Part shown: positions 40,848 through 50,195 of the stretch, piece after piece
Position numbering within the stretch: position 1 is the first letter of the stretch
Layout: each line of letters begins with the position of its first letter
NCBI GenBank assembly: GCA_017577365.1
Contig: PKRJ01000018.1
Coordinates: 1 to 64,000 of the forward strand
Source: Gammaproteobacteria bacterium
Lineage (GTDB): Bacteria; Pseudomonadota; Gammaproteobacteria; Steroidobacterales; Rariloculaceae
Length of the DNA stretch: 64,000 nt
Direction: 5' to 3'
Translations under genes and position numbers: made by a program
The notes under the pieces: model-generated
Seen by the model: the letters and a program-made list of their open reading frames with translations, nothing else
Database searches by the model: none
What the model was told of the DNA's origin: nothing

Positions 40848-41429
40848 TCAAACCGCCGAACGCGGCGCGATGATCCACGAATAAAGCTTCGTCGGCTCGT
40901 CGAGCCGGGTCGCCATGCCCGAATCGGTCGGTCGGAAATCACGCGCGGGCACGGAGGTCCCGGTCACGAGAGCATCGGCGAGCGCGCGCGGCCAGCTCGA
41001 GCCCGCCGCGTAGAGCTCGTCGTGAAGATGCGGATCGGCCGTGCGCACGATGCGGTGAATCGCGGCGCCTCGCTTCAACGGCTCGTGCTCGGCTTCGAAG
41101 ACGACGCGCAGGCCGTGCTCCCAGCCGAGCCGCTCGAGCAGGAACAGCGCCGGCCGCTCGGTGAGCCCGGCGATCGCGCCCGGAGCGGATCTCCAGCGTT
41201 TCAGTAGCTCGTTCTGCCAAAGGTCCGTGATGTCGCCTTCGATCGAGAATGTTCGGGCACCCAGCAGCGCGGCATGCGCGCCGAACTCGCGTGCCGCCGC
41301 ATGGCGCTCGTCCAGGATTACACCGTCGAGCGTCGCGGAAGGATGCCCTTTCGCGAAGGCCGCTCGGCCGGCGAGCGGCGCGGCCGACAGCACGGCCGCG
41401 GACTGCAGGAATTCCCGCCTGTTCGTCAC
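40848..41429 (-). CDS. Tat-exported protein of unknown function, first gene of the flavocytochrome operon
   Basis: 193 residues from GTG 41429 with GGGGGAGGAAGATC upstream. The N-terminus NRREFLQSAAVLSAAPLAG is a twin-arginine signal (RREFLQ). The mature part shows LDGVILDERHAAAREFGAHAALLG, FSIEGDITDLW and LYSWIIAPR, without a family I can name. It shares an operon with the PchF-like flavoprotein and its cytochrome. A role in carrying the signal-less flavoprotein across the membrane by hitch-hiking is a plausible guess. Confidence 0.75.
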   Translation of the reverse strand: MTNRREFLQSAAVLSAAPLAGRAAFAKGHPSATLDGVILDERHAAAREFGAHAALLGARTFSIEGDITDLWQNELLKRWRSAPGAIAGLTERPALFLLERLGWEHGLRVVFEAEHEPLKRGAAIHRIVRTADPHLHDELYAAGSSWPRALADALVTGTSVPARDFRPTDSGMATRLDEPTKLYSWIIAPRSAV

Positions 41430-41707
41430 GATCTTCCTCCCCCGGAAAGCCGCCGCGCGCGAACCGCTGCGAACGGGCAACTGAAAGATGTCGCGAGAGG
41501 TTGGCGGAAGTGTCGTCACGGCGTCAAGCGAGCGATGGCCGAACGAGTCGCTCCGGCACCCGTGTGTCGCGCTACGCGGCATCGAAACCGCCGACCGAAA
41601 GCACGCGAGATTTCCGGATCGGTCAAATGCCCGAAGGCCTGCTAGGATGTCGAGGAGCGTGCACCTTGTGAGGGCACGTCCGTCGCGACAGTCCACGGAG
41701 GGCCGAC

Positions 41708-41974
41708 ATGGCGAAAGGTTGGGCCGGCGAAGACGCCGCGCAAGAGCAGATCGACGCAACGATAGAAGATGCGGTGCAACGCGCACGGAGCCGCTTGCCG
41801 AGCGGCCCGAGCCTTGCCGTATGCGTCGAGTGCGGCGAGGAGATCCCCGAGGCACGCCGAAAGGCGATCCCCGGCGTGCGCCTATGCGTGAGTTGCCAGG
41901 AGACGCACGATCGCGAGGACGCACCCTTCTCCGGATACAACCGCCGCGGCAACAAGGACAGTCAGCTTCGCTAA
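41708..41974 (+). CDS. DksA/TraR-type C4 zinc finger protein (YbiI-like)
   Basis: 88 residues from ATG 41708. The zinc finger is CVECGEEIPEARRKAIPGVRLCVSCQ, a CxxC-x17-CxxC of the DksA/TraR family, with the following YNRRG. The N-terminal coiled coil is short (about 45 residues), as in YbiI, so it may not reach the polymerase secondary channel the way DksA does. Stands alone in a region between the flavocytochrome operon and the TonB receptor. Confidence 0.88.
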   Translation: MAKGWAGEDAAQEQIDATIEDAVQRARSRLPSGPSLAVCVECGEEIPEARRKAIPGVRLCVSCQETHDREDAPFSGYNRRGNKDSQLR

Positions 41975-42121
41975 CGATCGCCGTCCAGCCGACGCACGTG
42001 GCGTTCTGGCGCGTGAGACCGCGGATCATCGCCGCCGGCGAGTCCTCATGAGCCTCGGGGCCGATGCAGCGGTGGGCTGCATCGGCCTTCTCGAGCTACG
42101 AGTCGTCAATATCCGCGACGC

Positions 42122-45046
42122 TCAGAACGCGAACCGCACGCCGGCTCGGAAGCGTCGCCCGATCGTGTCGAAGAAGACCGGATTCGTCGGATACAGATTG
42201 CCTCCCGGCGCGACCGGCGGATCGCGATCGAGCAAATTGTTCACGACCCAGAACACTTGCAGCGCCCGGCCGTCCGCGCGCGGAAAGTCGTACGATCCCG
42301 ACCAGCTCAGGTACACGCGGCTGTCGACGCTGTTGTCGGTCACGGTATTGGGCAACGTGTTCGTCGATGCGCCCGGAGGGCTTTCCGTCCACAGCGCGTT
42401 CAGCTTGCCGGAGTCGATCCATTTCGTCTCGAGCGTCGTGACGAAGCGGTCGCGCGAGTACGTGAGCCATGCCGTCGCCTGCCAGTCCGGCGACGTGTTG
42501 AAGCCGCCGAAGGAAGCGACAGGACCGCTTTGGCCGTGGTAGTTCACCGGCGGACTGCCGAGACCGTTGTCCACGATGAGGTCGTAGAGATAGGTCGCGA
42601 TCACGCGGACGTCGAGGTTTCCCGCGCGAACGGGCACTTCGTAGCCGATCTCGAAATCGTAGCCCCGGGTCAAGAACGAGCCGATGTTGATAGAGGTCGA
42701 ATCGACCGCGACGATGTCGGACGTACCGGCGCCGACGATCTTCTGGCACACGACACCCGTGCCGCCGCTCGCGAAGCATGCATCGACGATCTGCTGCGCG
42801 GAGAGTCCGCCCGTGCCGCCCGGCGTGATCGCATCGACGAGATCGATCTCGTACCAGTCCGCGGAGAACCGGAGCCGGTCGAACGACAGCACGATGCCGA
42901 GCGTCGTCGTATCGGCTTTCTCCGGTTTGAGGTTCGGATTGCCGCCGGTCGTGCTTTCATAGGTTTCCGGCGCGTTGTTGTTCCAAGGATTGTTGATCCC
43001 CGCGGGGAAACTCCCCGGTGCGCCGACGGTGGTCACGCGCGGCAGGAAGAGCTCGCGGAAGCTGGCCGCGCGCACGTCGCGCGACAGCGTGCCGCGGAAG
43101 CGCAGCCAGCTCGTCGGATCGAAGATCGCGGCCGCTTTCCAGCTCGTGAACGAATGCGAGCTCGAAGGCGTCGCGGGGTCGATGCTCGTCGCTTCGTTGC
43201 GCGTCCGACGCGCGGCGAAGTTCGTGTGCAGCTTCTCGTGCATCGGCACGTCGATCTCGATGTACCCCTCGAGCACGTCGATCTCGCCGCCGCGGTCGAA
43301 CCCCCAGGTCAGGAAGTACGAGCCGTACCAAGGCTGGTTCTCGAGATCGTGTGTCGCCCTCGACTCGTTCTTCCGCCATTCGAGGCCGGTTGCCGCGAGG
43401 ATCGGTCCCGCCCAGCCGTCCGCGATGCGGCCGCGGAAGTTCGCGCCGATGACGTCCTGGTCGTAGCGCGTGTCTTCCTTCAGCGTGCGGTATACGTACG
43501 CGAGCGCCTCGGGATCGGCATTGCCGATGCCGAACAGGTTCAGCGGCTTGCACCCTTCCGCGAGCGGATTGAACGCGGGACCGGGCAGCGTGGCGCGACA
43601 GACGATGGGGCTCGTCGGGTCGTTCGGGTCGGCGTGCACCGCGTCGAGTGCCCAGCCGAGGAAGTTGTAGGTGGGCGGCGGCACGACGAACGGCGGCAGC
43701 AATCCGCCGACGACGTTGTTGTAGAGCCGCTGCTCGTTCTCGTTGCGGCCGTGCTGGTAGTACGCATCCCATTGCCAGCCTCCGCCGAGCTCGCCGTCGA
43801 ACCCGACGACGAATCGGATCGTGTCGTTCTCCGTCGTGTTGCGCGCGGAGATCACGTCGGGCAAGAAGATGCGCGCGAAGGTCCCGCCGTTCGGCGCGAG
43901 GGCGCGCACCTCCGGCGTCAGGAACGCGTTGTCCGGCGCGATCGGCAGCGCGATCGGGCCGAGCGCCCCGTTCGCGGGGAAGCTCTCCGCGCTGCTGTGC
44001 GCGAACGCGGCCTCGGCGAAGAAGTTCATGCCGTTGCCGAGCGAGTAATCGAGGTGCGCGAGGATCGAATAGCGCTCGGTCTCCGGGCGAATGTTCGAGA
44101 TGTCGTAGCCGCGGAGCGCGCCGTCGCCGCCGAAGCGGGCGAACGTGCCGGGGAAGACGCCGGGATCGTACGGCAGGAGCTCCGTGCCGTCGGCGTTGAA
44201 TTGCATCGGTGCGCCGCCGGTCGGCGTGAACACGCCCGTTTCGGACGTCGGAAACTTCGCGTTCGGCGCGACGACGAAGTTCGGCAGACCGTTGCCGTCT
44301 GCATACGCAGTGTTCGTGCCGACGCCCCACGCTTCGGCGCACCAATCGCGGGTCCGCGAGCAGGGGCCGATCGTATCCTGTTGCTGGTACTCGACGCCGA
44401 AGATCACGTGCGCGCGATCTCCCGCGCCCAGCGGCGTGCCGAAAGCGAACGACGCGTGCGTATCGCCGCCGTCGTCCTCGGTCGTGCGGCCGTAGTCGAG
44501 CTGCGCGCGGAAGCCGTCGAGGTCGCGGTCGAGGATGACGTTGACGACGCCTGCGATCGCGTCCGAGCCGTACGCCGCGGATGCGCCGCCGGTGACGACC
44601 TCCGTCCGCTCGACGAGCATCGACGGAATCAGCGTGAGGTCGACCGCGCCGCCTTCGGTCGTCGGAACGACGCGTTTGGTGTCGACGAGCGTGAGCGTCC
44701 GGGTCCCGAAGAACGGGTTCAAGCCACGCAGGTTCGCAAGCTGCGCGCCGACGTTGAAGTTGCCGATGCCGACGTTCGTCTCGGTGAAAAACGCCGTGTT
44801 CTGCGGCAGCGTCCGGACGACGTCGCCAACGTTGACGAGCCCGAGCTGGTTGATCTGCTCCGCACCGATCACCGAAAGCGGCTGCGGCGAATCGAAACCG
44901 CTCCGCACGACGCGCGAGCCCGTGACGATGACCTCTTCTTGAGGCTGATTGCTTTGAGCCGTGACGGCCGTCGGATAGGTCGACGCGATGCCGACGCCGC
45001 CCAGAACGATACCGATGGCGCGACGAAGAGCGCTTTGCTCGAACAT
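42122..45046 (-). CDS. TonB-dependent outer membrane receptor
   Basis: 974 residues from ATG 45046 behind GGGAGGG; signal peptide ending near VTAQ. The TonB box-like EEVIVTGSRV is followed by a plug domain (SPQPLSVIGAEQINQLGLVNVGDVV, then RGLNPFFGTRTLTLVDTKRVV and ASAAYGSDAIAGVVNVIL) and a 22-strand barrel of about 750 residues that ends in FRAGVRFAF, the usual terminal aromatic. It belongs to the large-substrate type of TonB receptors (iron chelate or glycan-like). The divergent gene is an exported xylose-isomerase-like protein. Ligand unknown. Confidence 0.93.
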   Translation of the reverse strand: MFEQSALRRAIGIVLGGVGIASTYPTAVTAQSNQPQEEVIVTGSRVVRSGFDSPQPLSVIGAEQINQLGLVNVGDVVRTLPQNTAFFTETNVGIGNFNVGAQLANLRGLNPFFGTRTLTLVDTKRVVPTTEGGAVDLTLIPSMLVERTEVVTGGASAAYGSDAIAGVVNVILDRDLDGFRAQLDYGRTTEDDGGDTHASFAFGTPLGAGDRAHVIFGVEYQQQDTIGPCSRTRDWCAEAWGVGTNTAYADGNGLPNFVVAPNAKFPTSETGVFTPTGGAPMQFNADGTELLPYDPGVFPGTFARFGGDGALRGYDISNIRPETERYSILAHLDYSLGNGMNFFAEAAFAHSSAESFPANGALGPIALPIAPDNAFLTPEVRALAPNGGTFARIFLPDVISARNTTENDTIRFVVGFDGELGGGWQWDAYYQHGRNENEQRLYNNVVGGLLPPFVVPPPTYNFLGWALDAVHADPNDPTSPIVCRATLPGPAFNPLAEGCKPLNLFGIGNADPEALAYVYRTLKEDTRYDQDVIGANFRGRIADGWAGPILAATGLEWRKNESRATHDLENQPWYGSYFLTWGFDRGGEIDVLEGYIEIDVPMHEKLHTNFAARRTRNEATSIDPATPSSSHSFTSWKAAAIFDPTSWLRFRGTLSRDVRAASFRELFLPRVTTVGAPGSFPAGINNPWNNNAPETYESTTGGNPNLKPEKADTTTLGIVLSFDRLRFSADWYEIDLVDAITPGGTGGLSAQQIVDACFASGGTGVVCQKIVGAGTSDIVAVDSTSINIGSFLTRGYDFEIGYEVPVRAGNLDVRVIATYLYDLIVDNGLGSPPVNYHGQSGPVASFGGFNTSPDWQATAWLTYSRDRFVTTLETKWIDSGKLNALWTESPPGASTNTLPNTVTDNSVDSRVYLSWSGSYDFPRADGRALQVFWVVNNLLDRDPPVAPGGNLYPTNPVFFDTIGRRFRAGVRFAF

Positions 45047-45282
45047 GGACCCTCCCCCCTCGTAGATAGGCGTCCATGCGATCATCGACCGCCGGCCCTG
45101 GCGCTTAGCCCTCCTAACTATAAGGCCGGACGCGGGCTTCCCGCACGCGGTTCTTTGCACCTCCGCTTCGCCGAATCGGCAGCCGGACGGCCATGCCCCG
45201 CGGGACCGCCGGACGCTCGAGCGGCAGCCGAATGGAAGCGGCATGCTGGCGGTCGCGCCGGATCGGCGATACATTGGCGCGC

Positions 45283-46191
45283 ATGCCGACTCGACGCATG
45301 TTGCTGGCCGCGCCGCTCGCGGCCGCTTTTTGGCGCGCCGTTTCCGCGCAGACCGTGCCGACGGGGCGTATGTCGCTCGCGCTCCATCAGAACACGTCGC
45401 GAGCCGCGGGTTTCCGGGGATCGCTCGAGGGGTGGGCGCGCGCGGGGATTCGCTACGTCGAGCTCACGGACGTGCTGCTCGACGAATTTCTCGAGCGCGA
45501 TACGTTGTCGAGCGCACGACGGCTTCTCGCGGACCTCGGCCTCGAGCCGGTCTCCGCGGCGATCGTTCTGCCGGACGTCTGGATTCCCGGGCCCGAGCGG
45601 GCGTCGTCGCTCGAGATATGGCGGCGGCGCTGTGAGCAATTCGCCGAGCTCGGTCTCGAGAAGATCTATTGCCCGTCGATCACCACTCGCCCGGTCACGG
45701 CGGAGGACTTCGCGGCGACGCCGGCGTGCATTCGCGAGGTCGGCGACATCACGCGGTCATGGGGGCTCACAGCGATGATCGAGTTCGCGCGCACGTCGAC
45801 GCATCTCGCGACGCTCAGATCGACGCTTCGCGTGGTGCGCGAGGCCGCGCATCCGAACGTCCGGCCGATGCTCGACTTCTTCCACTTCTGGGCCGGTCTC
45901 GGCAAGCTCGAGGAGCTCGACCTGCTCGAGCCGGGCGAGCTCGCGCACGTTCATTTCCAGGATGTGCTCGACGCGCCGCCGGAGCTGACCGACAACAGCT
46001 ACCGGTTGATCCCGGGTGACGGTATTGCACCCGTCGGGACGATCCTGAAGAAGCTCGCCGAGAAAGGCTATTCCGGCGCGCTGTCGGTAGAGCTGTTTCG
46101 TTCCGAGCTCGTGAACGGCGACCCGTACGAGGTTGCCACCGAGATCCGGACGAAGTGCGAGGCCGTGATGCGCGAAGCCGGCGTGCTCTGA
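45283..46191 (+). CDS. Exported xylose isomerase-like TIM barrel protein
   Basis: 302 residues from ATG 45283; the N-terminus PTRRMLLAAPLAAAFWRAVSAQ is a signal peptide, with Tat-like RR. The barrel shows MSLALHQNTS, GIRYVELTDVL, CIREVGDITRSWGLTAMIEFA, VRPMLDFFHFWAGLG, LAHVHFQDV and YSGALSVELF, with metal ligands of the xylose isomerase-like AP endonuclease 2 fold (Glu, Asp/His, His, Glu). Such proteins are sugar or polyol isomerases. Divergent from the TonB receptor over 236 nt. Confidence 0.85.
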   Translation: MPTRRMLLAAPLAAAFWRAVSAQTVPTGRMSLALHQNTSRAAGFRGSLEGWARAGIRYVELTDVLLDEFLERDTLSSARRLLADLGLEPVSAAIVLPDVWIPGPERASSLEIWRRRCEQFAELGLEKIYCPSITTRPVTAEDFAATPACIREVGDITRSWGLTAMIEFARTSTHLATLRSTLRVVREAAHPNVRPMLDFFHFWAGLGKLEELDLLEPGELAHVHFQDVLDAPPELTDNSYRLIPGDGIAPVGTILKKLAEKGYSGALSVELFRSELVNGDPYEVATEIRTKCEAVMREAGVL

Positions 46192-46209
46192 CGTTGCGCG
46201 GGATCGCGC

Positions 46210-46980
46210 TCAGTCGAGGTCGACGCCGGCCGGGCAGTGGTCTGAGCCCATCACCTGCGGCCAGATGAACGCGTCGCGGACGCGCGCGGCCGCGGCAGGG
46301 CAGGCGAGCACGTAGTCGATTCGCCATCCGATATTCCTCTCGCGCGCGCCGCCCCATTGCCGCCACCAGGTGTAATGACCGTTCTCCCCCGGATGGCGTA
46401 CGCGGAACGTATCGACCCAGCCCGCGGCGATCCAGCGAGAAAACTCCTCGCGCTCTTCCGGCAGAAAGCCGCTCGTTTTGGCGTTGTCTTTCGGGCGGGC
46501 GAGATCGATCTCCTCGTGCGCCGTGTTGAAGTCGCCGATCACGAGCACCTGGCCGCGCTTTCGCAGCCGCTGCACGCGCTCGAACACGGCCCGATAGAAG
46601 TCGAGCTTGTACGGCACGCGGCTGTTGTCGCGGTCCTTGCCGCTGCCCTTCGGGAAATAGCCGTTGACGATGAACAGCTCGCCGAAGCGGGCCGTGATCA
46701 GCCGGCCCTCGTCATCGAAACGTTTCTCGCCGACGCCGATCTGGACGTCGTCGGGCTCGACGCGCGAGTAGATCGCGACGCCGCTGTAGCCCGGCCGGAC
46801 CGCGGGCGCGAAATACGCCTGCCAGCCCTGCGGGAAGCACGTTTCGGGATCGAGCTGCGCGGGATCGGCTCGGACCTCTTGGATGCCGACGACGTCGGCA
46901 TTCGAGCTCTCGAGGAATTTCGCGAAGCCCTTCTTCGCGCACGCGCGAAGACCGTTCACGTTCCAGCTGACGACACGCAT
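46210..46980 (-). CDS. xthA: Exodeoxyribonuclease III (AP endonuclease)
   Basis: 256 residues from ATG 46980 (the upstream TTG and GTG are less likely). The catalytic motifs are VVSWNVNG, GIQEVRA, SGVAIYSR, VIGDFNTAH, WRIDYVLA and GSDHCPAGVDL. It repairs abasic sites and trims 3' ends. The gene faces the exported isomerase gene end to end and is upstream of the GST/glutaredoxin-like gene by 16 nt in the opposite order of transcription, that is downstream of it on the same strand. Confidence 0.96.
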   Translation of the reverse strand: MRVVSWNVNGLRACAKKGFAKFLESSNADVVGIQEVRADPAQLDPETCFPQGWQAYFAPAVRPGYSGVAIYSRVEPDDVQIGVGEKRFDDEGRLITARFGELFIVNGYFPKGSGKDRDNSRVPYKLDFYRAVFERVQRLRKRGQVLVIGDFNTAHEEIDLARPKDNAKTSGFLPEEREEFSRWIAAGWVDTFRVRHPGENGHYTWWRQWGGARERNIGWRIDYVLACPAAAARVRDAFIWPQVMGSDHCPAGVDLD

Positions 46981-46996
46981 CACCAACGAGCCTCGA

Positions 46997-47350
46997 TCAC
47001 TCGTGCGCGTGCAGCGCGGCGATTTGCGGGAACACGGTTTCCTTGTAGAACGGGAACACCCGCAACGCCTCCGGGCGCACGCCGTACGCGCGCGCGAAGT
47101 GCTCGACCAGCGCGTCGGAGTCGGACATGTAGCGGCCGGGCTCGATCTCGACAGTGGGGAACGTCGCCGGCTTGCCGAGCCCTTCGGTGAGTCTCGCTTT
47201 GGTCGCGTCGAAGTCGGGCCGAGCCGGGTCGAGCCGCACGATCTCGACGTCGTCGAGCAGCCGCGCCTCGGCCAGAAAGACCAAAAGCTTCAACGAGAAC
47301 GGGCAGCCTTCCTTGACGTAGACCTTGGCCTTGAACGATTCGTTGCTCAT
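46997..47350 (-). CDS. Glutaredoxin/GST N-terminal domain-like protein
   Basis: 117 residues from ATG 47350 with GGAG eight bases upstream. The thioredoxin-type start KVYVKEGCPFSLKLLVFLAEA carries a CPFS monothiol site and PATFPTVEIEPGRYMSDSDALVEHFA supplies the cis-Pro and the glutathione-binding Ser. The protein ends about 30 residues after this, so it has a glutaredoxin-size fold rather than a full GST. Lies just upstream of xthA on the same strand (16-nt gap). Confidence 0.82.
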   Translation of the reverse strand: MSNESFKAKVYVKEGCPFSLKLLVFLAEARLLDDVEIVRLDPARPDFDATKARLTEGLGKPATFPTVEIEPGRYMSDSDALVEHFARAYGVRPEALRVFPFYKETVFPQIAALHAHE

Positions 47351-47582
47351 CGTTGGATCTCCGTCTCGGCGGGGCGTCGTTGTCTCCGTCGACGTCCGCC
47401 GGGTGGTCGGCCGGGACGACCGGTGCGTCGAACGATTGTAGCCGCCGGTCCCGGGTCGCGCTCGCACCGTGAAAAGTGCGGTGCGAGGCGTATCAATACC
47501 GCAAAAATATGCTATTTTCCGCGCCGGGATTCACTCGGTGCCTCGTGCCCCGAGCATCGTCAACCACATAAAGAGAAGGTAC

Positions 47583-47894
47583 ATGGCAGCAAAAGGTAGC
47601 CCTCCGACCAAGTCGGAAGTCCTGGCACAAATCTCGAAAGACACCGGTCTGACGAAGAAGCAGATCACCGCGGTGTTCGATTCGCTGAACGGGGTGATCC
47701 GCAAGAGCCTGCGCTCTCACGGTCTCTTCACGTTGCCCGGTCTCGTGAAGATGAAGGTCGTGAAGAAGCCGGCGACGAAGGCCCGCGAGGGTATCAACCC
47801 GTTCACGGGCGAGAAGATGATTTTCAAGGCCAAGCCGGCCAGCAAGAAGGTTCGCATTCTGCCGCTGAAGAACCTCAAGGACATGGTCAACTAA
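47583..47894 (+). CDS. HU-family histone-like DNA-binding protein
   Basis: 103 residues from ATG 47583 with AGAAGG upstream. The body matches HU/IHF: LTKKQITAVFDSLNGVIRKSLRSHGLFTLPGLVKMKVVKKPATKAREGINPFTGEKMIFKAK. The DNA-minor-groove motif RNPxTG appears as INPFTG. A basic tail (KPASKKVRILPLKNLKDMVN) closes the protein. The upstream gap holds an AT-rich stretch around 47500-47518 that may be the promoter, but no clear -35 box can be assigned. Abundant nucleoid protein. Confidence 0.93.
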   Translation: MAAKGSPPTKSEVLAQISKDTGLTKKQITAVFDSLNGVIRKSLRSHGLFTLPGLVKMKVVKKPATKAREGINPFTGEKMIFKAKPASKKVRILPLKNLKDMVN

Positions 47895-47903
47895 GACCGC
47901 TCG

Positions 47904-47962
47904 AGGGGCTGCGGCCGAGCCGCCGCCGGAGCGGCGCTTCCGGCGGTCTCGGTGCAGCCCCT
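47904..47962 (+). terminator. Terminator of the HU gene
   Basis: Starts about ten bases past the HU stop. An outer 9-bp stem (AGGGGCTGC with GCAGCCCCT) encloses further inner pairing of the Cys-rich GC segment, and TCCGTTTCG follows. Could also serve the convergent aldehyde dehydrogenase gene. Confidence 0.65.
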
Positions 47963-48016
47963 TCCGTTTCGCCGTGAACGAGGCCGCCACTCGAAGACGG
48001 CCACGCGCGGCTCTCG

Positions 48017-49483
48017 CTACGCGAAGTAGACCGTCTTCACCTCGAAGTAGAGCTCGAGGCCCTCGATACCGCCTTCGCGCCCTATCCCGGACTGCTTGAA
48101 GCCGCCGAACGGCATCTTCGGGTCGACGATCATGCCGTTCACCGTGACGCTGCCCGAGCGCATCCGACGAGCCATCTCGTAGCCGCGCTCGGCGTCGGCC
48201 GTGTAGACCGCGCCGTGCAGGCCGTAGATCGTGTCGTTCGCTTTGCGTACCGCGTCGTCGACGTCCTTGTACGCGATGAACGAAACGACCGGTCCGAAGA
48301 TCTCCTCCTGCGCGATCGTCATCTTCGTGTCGACGTCGGAGAAGACCGTCGGCTCGACGAAGTAGCCGCGCTCGAAGCCTTTCGGCCGGCCGCCGCCGAC
48401 GACGAGCTTCGCGCCTTCCTCGCGGCCCTTCGCGATGTACCCCTGCACGCGTTTGAGCTGCCGTTCCATGGTCAGCGGGCCCATCTGCGTTGCCGGGTCG
48501 TGCGGGTCGCCGACCTTGACCTGCTGAACGGCGCCCACGTAGGCGTCGAGCACCTCCTGCTTGCGTGACTCCGGCACGAGCACGCGCGTCAGCGAGAAGC
48601 AAACCTGACCCGTGATCGGCATCGAGAACGGCACGAGGCTCTGCAGAACCTGGCCGACGTCCGCGTCTTCCATCACGATCGCGGCCGATTTGCCGCCGAG
48701 CTCGAAGCTCGCGCGCGTGAGCCGCTCCGCGGCGACGGCCGCGATGTGTCGCCCGGCCGCGGTGCTGCCGGTGAAGCTGATCTTGTCGATGCCGGGATGG
48801 CGGATCAGATAGTCGCCGGTCTCGCGGCCCGCCGGGATCACGTTGAAGACGCCCGGCGGAAGCCCGGCCGCCTCGATGCATTCGGCAAGCAGGTACGCGT
48901 CGATCGGCGTCTCGGGCGACGGCTTCGCAACGACCGTGCAGCCTGCGGCGAGCGCGGCCGCGGCCTTGTAGCAGAGCAGCACGAGCGGTGCGTTCCACGG
49001 CGTGATCGCCGCCACGACGCCGACCGGCTCGCGGACGACGCGCACGAGATCGCCGTTGTCGCGCCTGCGCTCGTCGACGATTGGATAGGTCTTGATCAGG
49101 TTGCCGTAATACTCGAAGAGCTCGGCCGGCTGCCACGACGCGTAGCGCGTGAAGCTGATCGGTGCGCCGACCTGCGTCGTCCAGGCCTCGGCGAGCTCGG
49201 GATGACGCGCCTTCAGCCGCTCGGCGACGTCGAGGAGATAACGGCTGCGCTCCTCCACGGACATGCGCGGCCACGGTCCGTTGTCGAACGCGTCGCGGGC
49301 CGCGGCGACCGCGCGGTCGACGTCCTCCGGTGACGCTTCGGGAAACGTCATGATCACCTGCTCGGTGACCGGCGAGATCACGTTCAGCACGCCTTTGCCG
49401 AGCGGCTTCTGCCATTTGCCGCCGATGAAGAAGGCGTCGCGCGCCTTGACGCGGAGCTCGGTCGATTGAAGGGCTGCGCTCAT
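48017..49483 (-). CDS. NAD(P)-dependent aldehyde dehydrogenase
   Basis: 488 residues from ATG 49483; an earlier ATG eight codons upstream is possible. The NAD motif is TPWNAPL and SFTGSTAAGRHI, the catalytic Glu is in ASFELGGKSAAIV, and the catalytic Cys in GQVCFSLTRVLVP, spaced as in the family. Oxidises an aldehyde to the acid in the cytoplasm. It might take over from alcohol-oxidising quinoproteins or the cresol-type enzyme in this window, but nothing links it directly. Confidence 0.94.
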   Translation of the reverse strand: MSAALQSTELRVKARDAFFIGGKWQKPLGKGVLNVISPVTEQVIMTFPEASPEDVDRAVAAARDAFDNGPWPRMSVEERSRYLLDVAERLKARHPELAEAWTTQVGAPISFTRYASWQPAELFEYYGNLIKTYPIVDERRRDNGDLVRVVREPVGVVAAITPWNAPLVLLCYKAAAALAAGCTVVAKPSPETPIDAYLLAECIEAAGLPPGVFNVIPAGRETGDYLIRHPGIDKISFTGSTAAGRHIAAVAAERLTRASFELGGKSAAIVMEDADVGQVLQSLVPFSMPITGQVCFSLTRVLVPESRKQEVLDAYVGAVQQVKVGDPHDPATQMGPLTMERQLKRVQGYIAKGREEGAKLVVGGGRPKGFERGYFVEPTVFSDVDTKMTIAQEEIFGPVVSFIAYKDVDDAVRKANDTIYGLHGAVYTADAERGYEMARRMRSGSVTVNGMIVDPKMPFGGFKQSGIGREGGIEGLELYFEVKTVYFA

Positions 49484-49620
49484 GTCTCTCGTCCTCTCGA
49501 AGGGCAACGGGAAGGCGCGGCGCGAGTCGCGCCGCGGACGTTTCGGCCATGTTCGGCCTCGCGCGCGAGCGATGTCAATGAAGATCGGTTATTCGGCGCG
49601 GGAACGTTCCGGCAACGCGT

Positions 49621-49977
49621 TCAAGAGGCGACGCCGACGAGCCACTGGCCGAGCGTGCCGATCGCAGACATCATCAGCGCGCCGCCGAGCGCCCAGCCGA
49701 AGCCGTCGATCTTCAGCCGATCCGTGAACCTGTCGATGATCATCAGGAGGATCGCGTTGATGATCCAGCGCGTGATGAACGCGAGCAGCCACGCGAGCCC
49801 GAGCGTCAGGATGGTGAAGACCGCGAAGAACAGCCAGCCGAGAAGAAAGTTCAGGATGCCGAACAGCGCGGCGACGAGCACGGCGCTGACGAAATCCTTG
49901 ACGTGAAAGCCGGGCAGCACCGCGGCGGTGATCCACACGGCGAGCGACAGAATCAGCCACGAGAGAAGCAAGCTCAT
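49621..49977 (-). CDS. Phage holin superfamily IV-like small membrane protein
   Basis: 118 residues from ATG 49977 with AAGGA upstream. Four hydrophobic segments (LLLSWLILSLAVWITAAVLPG, AVLVAALFGILNFLLGWLFFAV, LGLAWLLAFITRWIINAILLMI, GWALGGALMMSAIGTLGQWL) with the PGFHVKDF and NFLLGW motifs of the four-TMS PF04020 family. In bacteria such genes are chromosomal and not phage-related; function unknown. It is divergent from the AI-2E-family gene. Confidence 0.87.
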   Translation of the reverse strand: MSLLLSWLILSLAVWITAAVLPGFHVKDFVSAVLVAALFGILNFLLGWLFFAVFTILTLGLAWLLAFITRWIINAILLMIIDRFTDRLKIDGFGWALGGALMMSAIGTLGQWLVGVAS

Positions 49978-50195
49978 CGGCCCATCCTTCTTGGGGTACG
50001 CGTCGACTCTACCGGACGCGGGACGGTTTGCGCGAGACGGGAACACCACGTGCGCCGCTCGAACGGCGGCGCCGAGGCTTTGGTCCGGCGGTCGGACCTC
50101 GGGGCGGCGCGGCGCAACCACGGAAGCGGCGCGTCCGCGGCAGGGTGAGGTGGCATGGAATCTGCAGAACCGCCGGATCGACTCAGAGGGATGAC

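Noticed and set aside
42257..45778. Very long open frame (over 1100 codons) antisense to the TonB receptor
   Set aside because: High GC removes stop codons from antisense frames. The translation is Arg/Ala-rich, repetitive and without domains, while the receptor on the other strand is unmistakable.
47485..47518. AT-rich stretch before the HU gene as sigma-70 promoter
   Set aside because: A -10-like TATGCT can be read but no acceptable -35 box at the right spacing, so only a mention in the HU entry is justified.
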